DNA from: Saccharopolyspora endophytica
GTDB lineage: Bacteria > Actinomycetota > Actinomycetes > Mycobacteriales > Pseudonocardiaceae
Direction: 5' to 3'
Assembly: GCF_018070075.1 (NCBI RefSeq)
Contig: NZ_JAGPXE010000003.1
Span: forward strand, 124,001-188,000
DNA length: 64,000 bases
Positions within the stretch are counted from its first letter, which is position 1; each line of letters starts with the position of its first letter. The position numbers and the translations under genes are program-made. This document shows positions 50,531 to 58,942 of the stretch, one piece after another. The notes beneath the pieces are model-generated. The model made no database searches. It had not been told where the DNA came from and saw only the letters and a list, made by a program, of their open reading frames with translations.

Positions 50531-51462
50531 CCGCCACCGAGGCGCTGCGCCCCACGGCGCCGCCGACCACCACCGAACGACGGGGCCGCTCCGCGCGGCA
50601 CTGGACCGAACCCTCCACCTGGTTCGCCGCGCCCGCGCTGGTGTTCTTCGCGGCGTTCGTCGTCGCGCCCATCGTCGTGGTGATCGTGCTGTCCATGATG
50701 GACTGGAACGGCATCTCCGCGCCCGAGCTCAACGCCGCGGAGAACTGGGGCAAGCTCGCCTCCGACTCCGGCATGTGGCACTCGGTGTGGGTGTCGCTGC
50801 AGGTGATGATCCTGTGCTGGGTCGTGCAAACGCCCATCAGCATCCTGCTCGGCGTCTACGTCGCCGGGCAGCAGCGGCACCGGGCGGTGCTCGCCGCGCT
50901 GTTCTTCCTGCCGCTGGTGCTGTCGTCCACCGGCATCGGCATCGTGTGGCGCAACCTCGTCGACCCGGAGTTCGGCGTGCTGCCCGCGCTCGGCCTGCCT
51001 GGCCTGAACCTGCTCGGTGACGCGAACCTGGCGCTGTTCACGCTCATCTTCGTGGTGTCCTGGCAGTTCATCCCGTTCCACACGCTGATCTACCAGGCCG
51101 GCGTGCGGCAGATCCCCGCGCAGCTCTACGAAGCCGCCGAACTCGACGGAGCCGGGCCGGTGCAGCGGTTCTTCCTGATCACGCTGCCGCAGCTGCGCAA
51201 CACCATCGTCACCTCCAGCACCCTGATGCTGGTGGGCTCGCTGACCTACTTCGACCTGTTCTACGTGCTCAGCGAAGGCGGACCGGGCGACGCCACCCGG
51301 ATCCTGCCGGTGAACATGTACGTCACCGGTTTCCAGCAGTACCAGCTCGGATACGCCAGCGCGATCGCGCTGCTGCTGGTGGCGCTCGGCACCGCGCTGT
51401 CGCTGGGACTGACCAAGTACTCCGGCTTCGCCCGGATGCGCAGCGACCAGGAGGGCGCGTGA
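50527..51462 (+). CDS. Sugar ABC transporter permease (MalF-like)
   Basis: The 311-residue protein has six membrane helices and the EAA loop EAAELDGAGPVQRFFLITLP that docks the ATPase. Its ATG overlaps the binding-protein stop (ATGA), and its stop overlaps the next permease (GTGA). It forms the channel with the MalG-like partner. Confidence 0.9.
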   Translation: MTATEALRPTAPPTTTERRGRSARHWTEPSTWFAAPALVFFAAFVVAPIVVVIVLSMMDWNGISAPELNAAENWGKLASDSGMWHSVWVSLQVMILCWVVQTPISILLGVYVAGQQRHRAVLAALFFLPLVLSSTGIGIVWRNLVDPEFGVLPALGLPGLNLLGDANLALFTLIFVVSWQFIPFHTLIYQAGVRQIPAQLYEAAELDGAGPVQRFFLITLPQLRNTIVTSSTLMLVGSLTYFDLFYVLSEGGPGDATRILPVNMYVTGFQQYQLGYASAIALLLVALGTALSLGLTKYSGFARMRSDQEGA

Positions 51463-52280
51463 TGCTGCGAATCAGAGGTCTGCTGCCCAACGCCGCGGCC
51501 CTGCTGTGGGCGCTGGTGGTGGCCGTGCCGCTGTACTACGTGGTGGTCACCAGCCTGCGGGCCCAGGAGGACACCACCGGCGCGAACCCGTTGTCGCTGC
51601 CCGGTTCCCCGACGTTGGAGAACTACGGGCTGGTGTTCTCCGACGGGTTCTTGAAGTTCCTGTTCAACAGCCTGCTCACCACCGGGCTGACCGTCGTGGT
51701 GGTGCTGCTCGTCGCGCTGCCCGCCGCCTACGTCGTGGTGCGCGGAAAGCGACGCCGACACCAGTGGCTGTTCCGGATGTTCCTGGCAGGACTGGCGATC
51801 CCGCTGCAGGCCACGATCATCCCGGTGTACGTGATGATCGTGGAGGCCGGGCTCTACGACAGCCTGCTGGCGATCATCCTGCCCGCGATCGCCTTCGCGA
51901 TGCCGCTGTCGGTGCTGATCCTCAGCAACTTCCTGCGCGACATCCCCGAGGAGCTCTACGAGTCGATGTGCCTGGACGGCGCGGGGCAGATGCGGGTGCT
52001 GGTGGACCTCGTCCTGCCGCTGTCGCGTCCGGCGCTGCTGGCGGTGGGCATCTACCAGGCGCTGCAGGTGTGGAACGGGCTGCTGTTCCCGCTGATCCTC
52101 ACCCAGCGCGAGGAGACCGCGATGCTGCCCGTGATGCTGTGGCAGTTCCAGGGCCAGTACACCGTCAACGTTCCCGCCATCATGGCCGGTGTGGTGCTCT
52201 CGGCGATCCCGGTGCTGGTGCTCTACATCCTCGGCCGACGGTTCATGATCGCCGGACTCACCGCGGGCGCGGGCAAGTGA
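51459..52280 (+). CDS. Sugar ABC transporter permease (MalG-like)
   Basis: The 273-residue protein has six helices and an EAA-like loop (ELYESMCLDGAGQMRVLVDL). GTG 51459 overlaps the upstream stop; ATG 51462 is also possible. Last gene of the operon; a 16-bp hairpin terminator follows. As no ATPase gene is present, a shared MsiK-type protein is the likely energiser. Confidence 0.9.
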   Translation: MMLRIRGLLPNAAALLWALVVAVPLYYVVVTSLRAQEDTTGANPLSLPGSPTLENYGLVFSDGFLKFLFNSLLTTGLTVVVVLLVALPAAYVVVRGKRRRHQWLFRMFLAGLAIPLQATIIPVYVMIVEAGLYDSLLAIILPAIAFAMPLSVLILSNFLRDIPEELYESMCLDGAGQMRVLVDLVLPLSRPALLAVGIYQALQVWNGLLFPLILTQREETAMLPVMLWQFQGQYTVNVPAIMAGVVLSAIPVLVLYILGRRFMIAGLTAGAGK

Positions 52281-52285
52281 GAACC

Positions 52286-52324
52286 GTGCCGGTCGGCGGC
52301 CAGGGGCAGGCCGCCGACCGGCAC
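52286..52324 (+). terminator. Strong hairpin terminator after the sugar ABC operon
   Basis: GTGCCGGTCGGCGGCC and GGCCGCCGACCGGCAC form a perfect 16-bp stem with a 7-nt loop, 5 bp after the stop. From here to 52510 I see no gene or named feature. Confidence 0.85.
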
Positions 52325-52510
52325 CGTCAGCGCGGTCGGATCGGGGAGCGGTCGAGGTAGCGCAGCACCGCCGAGACCCGCCGGTCGGCGCGGTCGTCCC
52401 GCGGCAGGTCGCGGCCGCGGTGACCATCGTCGCCACCCGCGGCATGCTCGGTTACGCCCCACCGCGATCCGCCCCTCAAGGACCAGGATCCGGTGTCGGC
52501 GTGGTCCGCT

Positions 52511-52542
52511 GGGGCCGGCCGTCGGCGCAGGCGGCCGGCCCC
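52511..52542 (-). terminator. Hairpin terminator after the SMP-30 gene
   Basis: GGGGCCGGCCG and CGGCCGGCCCC form a perfect 11-bp stem with a 10-nt loop just past the stop at 52547. Confidence 0.7.
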
Positions 52543-52546
52543 GCCC

Positions 52547-53437
52547 TCACGGCAGTCCGGCGCGCGGCACCTCGACCCGCACCGCGCGCAGCTCGGCCTC
52601 GCGGGCCGGTCGGCGCTCGTGCTCGGCGAAGGACGGTGCCGTGCACAGGAACAGCGTCCGGCCGTCCTCGCCACCGAGCATGCAGGCGAAAACGCCCGCG
52701 CCCGTGCTGATCTCGTCGAGAACCTCGCCGCCCTCGCGGACCCGGAGCACCCGGGCGTGCAGCGCGTCGGCGACCCAGATCGCCCCCTCGGCGTCCGAGC
52801 AGAGGCCGTCCGGCCCGACCGCCAGCGCGCCCAGGGCCTGCTCGACGTCATCGGTGTCCGGGGCCTCGCCGAACGCGGCCCACACCCGGCGGTCGCGCAG
52901 CGACCCGTCCTCGGCGACGTCGAACGCGGTGAGACGCCCGGCGAACGTCTCCGCCACCACCAGAACACCGCCCGGCAGCAGCACCATCCCGTTCGGGAAG
53001 CGCAGGTCCTCGGCCACCGAGGTCGCCGTCCCGTCAGGGTCGACGCGGGTCAGCCCCGTGTCGCGCATCGGGGCGCCGGCCATCAGGTCGAAACCGAAGT
53101 CGCCGACGTAGGCGCGGCCGCGCTCGTCGACGAGCATGTCGTTGAGCACGCCCGGAGCGAGCCCCGAGAGGTCCGCGTGCTCGGTCAGCCGTCCGTCGGT
53201 CTCGCGCACCAGCAACCGCTTGTCCCGCATCGACGCGATCAGAGCGCGCCCGTCCGGCAGGAACCCGATTCCCGCGGGCTGCCCCGGGACCTCGGCGACC
53301 TCCTCGACCGCGCCGCGGCCGTCGGTGGCCACCACCCGGTGGGTGTAGAAGTCCGACACCCACAGCCTGCCGTCGTGCCAGCGCGGGCACTCCAGGAAGG
53401 AGAAACCGTCGGCCACCGTGCTGATGTCGCGGTCCAT
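52547..53437 (-). CDS. SMP-30/gluconolactonase family sugar lactonase
   Basis: The 296-residue protein is a six-bladed propeller of the SMP-30/gluconolactonase/LRE family (SFLECPRWHDGRLWVSDFYT, GQPAGIGFLPDGRALIAS, VLNDMLVDERGRAYVGDFGF, RFPNGMVLLPGGVLVVAETF). A Glu near the N-terminus (LECP), Asn (LNDM, FPNG) and Asp (VGPDGL) form the usual divalent-metal site. It hydrolyses sugar or other lactones in the cytosol. ATG 53437. A palindromic operator lies just upstream. It sits alone between terminators. Confidence 0.88.
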   Translation of the reverse strand: MDRDISTVADGFSFLECPRWHDGRLWVSDFYTHRVVATDGRGAVEEVAEVPGQPAGIGFLPDGRALIASMRDKRLLVRETDGRLTEHADLSGLAPGVLNDMLVDERGRAYVGDFGFDLMAGAPMRDTGLTRVDPDGTATSVAEDLRFPNGMVLLPGGVLVVAETFAGRLTAFDVAEDGSLRDRRVWAAFGEAPDTDDVEQALGALAVGPDGLCSDAEGAIWVADALHARVLRVREGGEVLDEISTGAGVFACMLGGEDGRTLFLCTAPSFAEHERRPAREAELRAVRVEVPRAGLP

Positions 53438-53454
53438 CGCTCCACCTCGTCACC

Positions 53455-53466
53455 GTTGACGTCAAC
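53455..53466. promoter_or_regulatory. Palindrome GTTGACGTCAAC, candidate operator
   Basis: A 12-bp perfect palindrome 18 bp before the SMP-30 start. The form suits LacI or GntR regulators. Which regulator binds is unknown. Confidence 0.5.
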
Positions 53467-53511
53467 CCGGAGTATGCGCGCAGGCAGGTGGGTTGTCAGC
53501 CCGCGCGAAGA

Positions 53512-53553
53512 GCGGGCGAGCCTCGGTCCCCCGAGAGGCCGAGGACCGCCCGC
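53512..53553 (-). terminator. Nested hairpin terminator after the GH5-like gene
   Basis: GCGGGCG...CGCCCGC encloses CCTCGG...CCGAGG, giving a two-part stem directly after the GH5-like stop (53560). Confidence 0.65.
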
Positions 53554-53559
53554 GGTCTG

Positions 53560-55494
53560 TCAGGACTTCAGCTCGACCACCTCGACGCCGAACGGCGCCA
53601 GCGCCACCTCCGACAGCGCCTCACCGGACAGGCTCCGCAGCGAACCCGCCGTGCGCGGAGCCACCGTCGCCGCCTCGGCGTGCTGGCTGACCAGCCACGC
53701 GAACCGGCGTCCGTCCTCGTGCACCAGGACATCGGCGAACACCTCCGGATCGTCGACCACGACCTCGCGGGCCACCCCGGCGACGTCGGCCAGCGCCGCG
53801 TAGAGCCGGTGGCTGTCGTCCGGGTTCACCCGCGTGCTGCGGGCCGCGAACAGCTCGACCGGGTACGTGCACAGCACCGCCAGGCCTCGGCCGGTCGCGC
53901 GGCGCAGCAGCGCCGGGTTGCCGTGCGCATCGGTGGCCACGACCTCGGCGCCGTCCGGGACGACGGGCAGGAACGAGCGGCTGTGCTCGTTGCCCGACAC
54001 CTGGAACCGCAGCGTCGCACCCGCCTCGATGCCGCCGAAGTCCTCGACGAAGGTGAACACCACCTCCTGGTCGGCGACCTCGTCGACCACGCCGTAGGTG
54101 ATCTGCTTGCGCACGCCGAAGGTCTCGTCGAAGTAGGGGATCCACGGCTGCCGGTGATGTCCCACCTCACCGGCGGTGTAGGACAGGTACAGCACCGCGC
54201 CCTCGGCGACCCGCTCGCGCAGCCGCTGCCACGTCGGGCCCTGGATCTGCTTCACGCACGGCAGCAGGTAGAGGTCGCAGTCGGCGTCGATGCCGTCGCG
54301 TTCCCGCGTGAACCCCACCGGCAGGTCGGCTTCCCGGGCCGCCACGTACCCCTGGTGCAGCGTGTCGAAGATCAGCGGCCGGTCGTCGTCCTGGGTGAAC
54401 GGGTACCCGCGCTCCAGGTACTCGGTCACCAGCAGGCTCGCTCGCGCGTCGCTGCGCTCGCAGCGGGCGAAGTCCACCTGCTCCAGCACCTCGGCGAACG
54501 CGGCCAGCTCGTGCAGCGGCGGCTTCGGCGCACCCGTGCGGTCGGTGATGCCGAAGTGCATCTCGAACGGGTGGTGGGAGTACGGGCCCTGGCCGATCAG
54601 GTCGTCGTAGTCGGTGTTGTTCCACGCCACCCAACCCGTCGAACCGCCCAGCAGCGAGTTGTGCAGCGTCTGGCGGTAGTAGTGGCCGGCGTTCTCCGGC
54701 GACACCTGGTCGCTGGACAGGCCGAACTCCTCCAGCACGACCGGCTTGTCGGCGACCGCCGACAGCTCGCAGATCAACGCCGCGATCAGGTGCTGGCGGA
54801 CCGGGTCGCTGTCGATCCGGTACACGTGCGGACCCACGAAGTCGACCAACGCGCCCGTCTCGCGCACCGAGAACCCGTTGTCCACGCCGGTGACCTCGAT
54901 GCCCCACGCGCCGTCGCCCAGCGACACCGGCTGGGTGCCGCCACCGGCCCGCACCGCCTGCACCATCAGCTGCGCCCACGCGCTGACCTGCTCGGTCGGC
55001 GCCTTCGGTTCGTGCCGCAACCGCCCGTAGATGGGCATCTCGTTGCTGAGCAGCCAGCCCGCCACCGCCGGGTGACCGGCGAAGCGCTCGGTCATCCGCT
55101 GGACGAACCACGCCTGCCGGGACACCAGCCACACGTCGGCGTAGAGGTCCCGGCCGCCGCGCCACTCCGGGTCCCAGTTGTCGCCGGACATGTGCCCGAC
55201 GAGGAAGGTGGGGATCGAGGTCATGCCGATCTCGGTGTGGGCGTCCAGGAAGTCCTGGTAGTGCGCGACCTTCTGCTCGTCCACGGTGTCCGGGGTGGGC
55301 ATGAAGTCGGGCCAGTAGAAGAACGACCTGGTCTGCCGCAGGCCGTGGTCGTGGAGCACCCGGAGCTCCTCGCGCACGACCTCGGGGGAGTAGTTCCGCC
55401 ACATCAGAGGGCCACCGGTGCGCGACCAGAAGTTGGCCCCGAGCCACACCTGGGGCTGTCCGGCCACCATCACCTTGGCGCTATTGCGTCGCAT
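53560..55494 (-). CDS. GH5-like (cellulase/mannosidase clan) glycoside hydrolase
   Basis: The 644-residue protein has an N-terminal TIM barrel with the acid/base pair Asn151-Glu152 (WLLSNEMPIYG) and nucleophile region PVVLEEFGLSS (Glu255/256), typical of clan GH-A family 5. A glutamine-amidotransferase-like and beta-sandwich part follows, as in GH5_18-type mannosidases or GH42 galactosidases. There is no signal peptide, so imported sugars are the likely substrate. ATG 55494 has AGGG upstream. It is the last gene of the LacI-SBP-permease-permease run, separated by repeat copy 3. Exact family and sugar need a profile search. Confidence 0.75.
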   Translation of the reverse strand: MRRNSAKVMVAGQPQVWLGANFWSRTGGPLMWRNYSPEVVREELRVLHDHGLRQTRSFFYWPDFMPTPDTVDEQKVAHYQDFLDAHTEIGMTSIPTFLVGHMSGDNWDPEWRGGRDLYADVWLVSRQAWFVQRMTERFAGHPAVAGWLLSNEMPIYGRLRHEPKAPTEQVSAWAQLMVQAVRAGGGTQPVSLGDGAWGIEVTGVDNGFSVRETGALVDFVGPHVYRIDSDPVRQHLIAALICELSAVADKPVVLEEFGLSSDQVSPENAGHYYRQTLHNSLLGGSTGWVAWNNTDYDDLIGQGPYSHHPFEMHFGITDRTGAPKPPLHELAAFAEVLEQVDFARCERSDARASLLVTEYLERGYPFTQDDDRPLIFDTLHQGYVAAREADLPVGFTRERDGIDADCDLYLLPCVKQIQGPTWQRLRERVAEGAVLYLSYTAGEVGHHRQPWIPYFDETFGVRKQITYGVVDEVADQEVVFTFVEDFGGIEAGATLRFQVSGNEHSRSFLPVVPDGAEVVATDAHGNPALLRRATGRGLAVLCTYPVELFAARSTRVNPDDSHRLYAALADVAGVAREVVVDDPEVFADVLVHEDGRRFAWLVSQHAEAATVAPRTAGSLRSLSGEALSEVALAPFGVEVVELKS

Positions 55495-55524
55495 GAAAAC
55501 CCTTCCGCTGTCTTTCTGTTCTGT

Positions 55525-55680
55525 GGTTGCCCTGCTTGGCGGTGCGGGTGGCGGAACCTGAGCGGCTTCGTGGACTCCGTGCGCCGCTCCTGATGTATGC
55601 CAATACACGGCGTCCCGGCGTACTCGCCACGAAACCGCTGGCGAACCCGCGGCGGTGCGAGCTGAGTCCCACACTTGAAA
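55525..55680 (-). repeat. Dispersed imperfect inverted repeat, copy 3
   Basis: About 156 bp, nearly identical to the reverse complement of copy 2 (28098-28255) and in the same orientation as copy 1 (3525-3656). It lies between the MalG-like permease stop and the GH5 start within a co-directional gene run. The paired arms contain AGCGGCTTCGTGG and CCACGAAACCGCT. Confidence 0.85.
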
Positions 55681-55701
55681 CGGCTGGTGCCGGAAGCTCG
55701 G

Positions 55702-56541
55702 TCACTTCACGGCACCGGCGGTCAGCCCTTGCGCGAGGTAGCGCTGCAGCGCCAGGAACCCGATGACGACCGGGATGCTGACCACCAGGGAGGCGGCCAT
55801 CACCTCGTTCCAGTACACCGAGGTCTCCGTGGAGTACTCGCGCAGCCCGACCGCCAGCGTCCGCGAATCCGAGTCGGTCATGATCGAGGCGAACAGCGTC
55901 TCGCCCCACGCCGTCATGAACGCGTAGATGCCCACCGCGGCGATGCCCGGCCGCGCGGCGGGCAGCACCACGCGCCACAGCGCGCCGATCGGGCTGGCGC
56001 CGTCGATCAGCGCGGCCTCGTCGAGATCGCGCGGAATCGTGTCGAAGTAACCGACCATCATCCAGATCGCGAACGGCAGCGAGAACGTCAGGTACGTGAC
56101 GATCAACCCGAGATGGCTGCCGTAGAGCTCGATGCCGGTGTAACGGCCGATCGTCGCGTAGATCAGGTACAGCGGCAGCAGGAACAGGATGCCCGGGAAC
56201 ATCTGGGTCGACAGCACCACGATCCGGAAACCGTTGCGCCCGCGGAACCTGTAGCGGCTGACCGCGTAGGCCGCCAGGATCGCCAGCGTCAGCGACACCA
56301 GGGCCGCGCCCAGCGCGACGATCGCGCTGTTGATGAAGTAGTCCGCGAGGTCGATCGTCGACCACATGTCGATGAACGGCTCGAAGGTGAGGTGGTCCGG
56401 GATCCACTGGAACCGGTCCCGCACATCACCCAGCGGCTTCAACGCCGAGGTCACCATCACGTACAGCGGCACCAGCGTGAACAGCGTCAGCAGCGTCAGG
56501 CCCACGACCCGCAGGACGCGGAACCACCTCGGCTCAGGCAT
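55702..56541 (-). CDS. Sugar ABC transporter permease (MalG-like)
   Basis: The 279-residue protein has six helices and the EAA loop DEAALIDGASPIGALWRVVL. ATG 56541 lies 8 bp inside the end of the MalF-like gene. Pairs with the upstream permease in the second sugar importer. Confidence 0.9.
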   Translation of the reverse strand: MPEPRWFRVLRVVGLTLLTLFTLVPLYVMVTSALKPLGDVRDRFQWIPDHLTFEPFIDMWSTIDLADYFINSAIVALGAALVSLTLAILAAYAVSRYRFRGRNGFRIVVLSTQMFPGILFLLPLYLIYATIGRYTGIELYGSHLGLIVTYLTFSLPFAIWMMVGYFDTIPRDLDEAALIDGASPIGALWRVVLPAARPGIAAVGIYAFMTAWGETLFASIMTDSDSRTLAVGLREYSTETSVYWNEVMAASLVVSIPVVIGFLALQRYLAQGLTAGAVK

Positions 56542-57505
56542 CCTTCATCCTCCGCGATGTGAAGGCCAGGTACCCGGCCGTGACGACCAGCAGGAACAGC
56601 AGCAGCAACGTCGACATCGCCGAGCCGAGGCCGAAGTTCCAGGTGATGAACGAGTTGTTGTAGATGTGGATCGACAGCAGGTTCGCCGCGTTGGGAACCG
56701 ACTTGTCGAACAGGATGTAGGGGACGTTGAAGTCGTTGAACGTCCACAGGAACAGCACCAGCACCAGGACTTGGTTCACCGGCCGCAGCATCGGCAGCGT
56801 GATCGAGCGGAACTGCTGCCACAGCCCGGCACCGTCCACAGTGGCCGACTCGTAGACGTCGTGCGGGATGGACTGCATGCCCGCCATCAGCACCAGGAAC
56901 GCGAACGGCCACAACCGCCAGGTCGCCGTGGCCACCGTCGCCAGGAACGCGTTGTCGCCCAGCAGCCAGAACGTCTGGCCGCCGGTGAGACCCAGCCCGC
57001 CCAGCGTCGCGTTGACCATGCCGTCGTCCTGGTCCAGCAGGAACTTCCAGATCATCGCCGCGGTGTAGACCGGCAGCGCGTAGGGGACCAGGAACAGGGT
57101 GCGCAGCACCGCACGTCCGCGGAAGGAGCGTTGCAGCAGCGTCGCCGCGAACACGCCCAGCAGCCAGGACAACCCCACGGTCAGGATCGAGAAGCCGGCG
57201 GTCACCGCGAAGGAGCGCAGCAGCGTGACGCCGACGGCGCTGTTGAAGTCCAGCGCGAAGCTGAAGTTCGACAGGCCCGCGAACGGAGCGTTGAGCCAGT
57301 CCCGCAGGTAGAACTGCGTCAGCTCCAGCACGCTCATGTACAGCCCGCCGAGCATCGGCAGCAGGTGCACCAGCAGCTCGAAGCACAGCGCGGGCGCCAC
57401 CAGCAGGTACGGCAGCAGCCGGCGGCTCGGCGACCACCTGCGCCTCGGTGGGGGTTCCGGCGTCGTCACCGGCCGGGCGGGGGAGGGGGCAGCGGTGCTG
57501 GTCAA
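56534..57505 (-). CDS. Sugar ABC transporter permease (MalF-like)
   Basis: The 323-residue protein has a Pro-rich cytosolic N-terminus, six helices and the EAA loop YESATVDGAGLWQQFRSITL. The TTG start at 57505 overlaps the binding-protein stop (TTGA). Confidence 0.9.
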   Translation of the reverse strand: MTSTAAPSPARPVTTPEPPPRRRWSPSRRLLPYLLVAPALCFELLVHLLPMLGGLYMSVLELTQFYLRDWLNAPFAGLSNFSFALDFNSAVGVTLLRSFAVTAGFSILTVGLSWLLGVFAATLLQRSFRGRAVLRTLFLVPYALPVYTAAMIWKFLLDQDDGMVNATLGGLGLTGGQTFWLLGDNAFLATVATATWRLWPFAFLVLMAGMQSIPHDVYESATVDGAGLWQQFRSITLPMLRPVNQVLVLVLFLWTFNDFNVPYILFDKSVPNAANLLSIHIYNNSFITWNFGLGSAMSTLLLLFLLVVTAGYLAFTSRRMKDA

Positions 57506-58809
57506 CTTCCGGTACCTCGCATCTTCTGCTCGGCGTCGGCCAGCGCGGCCCGCACGTCATCGGTGGTGACCTGGCGGCCCGTGGCGATCTCGGCGAACAG
57601 GTCCCGCATCGCCGAACCCACGGTCGTCTCGAAGTGAGCCTCGGTCGGGATCATCGGTGCCGGTTCCGAGTAGTGGGCCAGCACGTCCGAGAAGACCTCG
57701 TCCTTCTCGGTGTGGAAGGCGGGATCGTCGTAGGCGTCGGTGACCACCGGCAGCGTCCCGTACTTCTTGTTCAACGACGCCTGGACGTCCTTGCTGGTCA
57801 GGAACTCCACCAGCTTCAGCGCCTGCTCGCGCTTCGGGCTGTCGGCGAACACCGCGACGTTCGACCCGGCCACGTGGCTCAGCGCGGGCGTGCCGCCCGG
57901 TGGCAGCGGATCGGGCGCGGGCAGCCGGACCACGCCGTAGGCGTCCTCGGACATCCCGTTGTCCTCCAGCGTCGGGATGACGCTGTTCTGCGCGATGAGC
58001 ATCGCCGCGTTGCCGTCGGTGAAGTCCTCCGCGGCGCTGGAGGTGTTGCCCTCCTCGGCGTCGCCGGGGCTGACGACCTTCTGCGTCGACATCAGGTCCA
58101 GGTAGCGCTGCACGGCGGACACCGCGCCGGGCGAGTCGAACTCGGGCCCGTTGGCCGTGATGAGGTCGACGCCCTCCCAGCGGGCGAACATGAAGGCGAA
58201 GTGCGCGTTCTCGGTGTAGCTGGCGCCCGCGATGGTCAGTCCCCAGCGGTTGCGGGCGGGATCGGTCAGGCGCTGGGAGGCGGCGAGGAACTCGTCCCAG
58301 TTGCGCGGGGGAGCGAGTCCGGCCTCGGCGAAGAGCTTCTTGTTGTAGAACACGCCGTAGCTCAACCCGTAGAGCGGGAGCGACGTCGGGACCTGGCCCG
58401 CCATGCCGGTCGAGCTCATGCTGCTGTCCAGGAACCGCTCCCGGCCGCCGAAGCGCTGCATCAACCGGTCGTCGAACGGGACGAACGCGCCGGTGGCCTG
58501 CAGCGACGCGGCCCAGGTGTTGCCCAGGTTGACCACGTCGGGCCCGACCCCGGAGGTGGCCGCGCCCAAGATCCGGTTGAGCAGATCGGACCAGCCGATG
58601 ACCTCGACGTTCACCTCGATGCCCGTCTGGGCGGTGAACTGGGCGAGCTCGTCGTGCAGGATCTCCATGTCCTGCTCGGCGCTCTTGCCCTGGTTGCTGG
58701 CCCAGTAGGTGATCGTGTTGGGGTCTTCGGCCGAGCCCGCGCATCCCGTCAGCGTCCCGGCGAGCAGTGCCGCGATCAGCGACACCGCCGCGAGTGAGCG
58801 TTTGATCAC
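57502..58809 (-). CDS. Sugar ABC transporter substrate-binding lipoprotein
   Basis: The 435-residue protein has a lipoprotein signal (AAVSLIAALLAGTLTGC) and the family 1 binding fold (ITYWASNQGKSAEQDMEILH, LPLYGLSYGVFYNKKLFAEA, NAAMLIAQNSVIPTLEDNGM). First structural gene of the second importer. GTG 58809 follows AGGAG. The LacI-type operator at 58868 lies 59 bp upstream. Confidence 0.9.
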   Translation of the reverse strand: MIKRSLAAVSLIAALLAGTLTGCAGSAEDPNTITYWASNQGKSAEQDMEILHDELAQFTAQTGIEVNVEVIGWSDLLNRILGAATSGVGPDVVNLGNTWAASLQATGAFVPFDDRLMQRFGGRERFLDSSMSSTGMAGQVPTSLPLYGLSYGVFYNKKLFAEAGLAPPRNWDEFLAASQRLTDPARNRWGLTIAGASYTENAHFAFMFARWEGVDLITANGPEFDSPGAVSAVQRYLDLMSTQKVVSPGDAEEGNTSSAAEDFTDGNAAMLIAQNSVIPTLEDNGMSEDAYGVVRLPAPDPLPPGGTPALSHVAGSNVAVFADSPKREQALKLVEFLTSKDVQASLNKKYGTLPVVTDAYDDPAFHTEKDEVFSDVLAHYSEPAPMIPTEAHFETTVGSAMRDLFAEIATGRQVTTDDVRAALADAEQKMRGTGS

Positions 58810-58867
58810 GAAACGACTCCTCGGCCTCGTCGGACCCGTCGTTGGGTCCGCCGCTCAAACTAGGGAC

Positions 58868-58879
58868 TTAACCGGTTAA
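58868..58879. promoter_or_regulatory. LacI-type operator TTAACCGGTTAA
   Basis: A perfect 12-bp palindrome with the central CG typical of LacI-family sites, 59 bp before the binding-protein start and between the two genes that most likely use it. Confidence 0.75.
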
Positions 58880-58942
58880 CAAGAAGGCCGGTCCGATCTG
58901 CGTGACCGATTCGTTACCTTTGGTGCTCTCGTGCTGCTCCGG

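Noticed and set aside
52325-52510. Possible gene fragment between the ABC operon and SMP-30
   Set aside because: Open frames are Arg-rich in all phases, with no ribosome site or motif.
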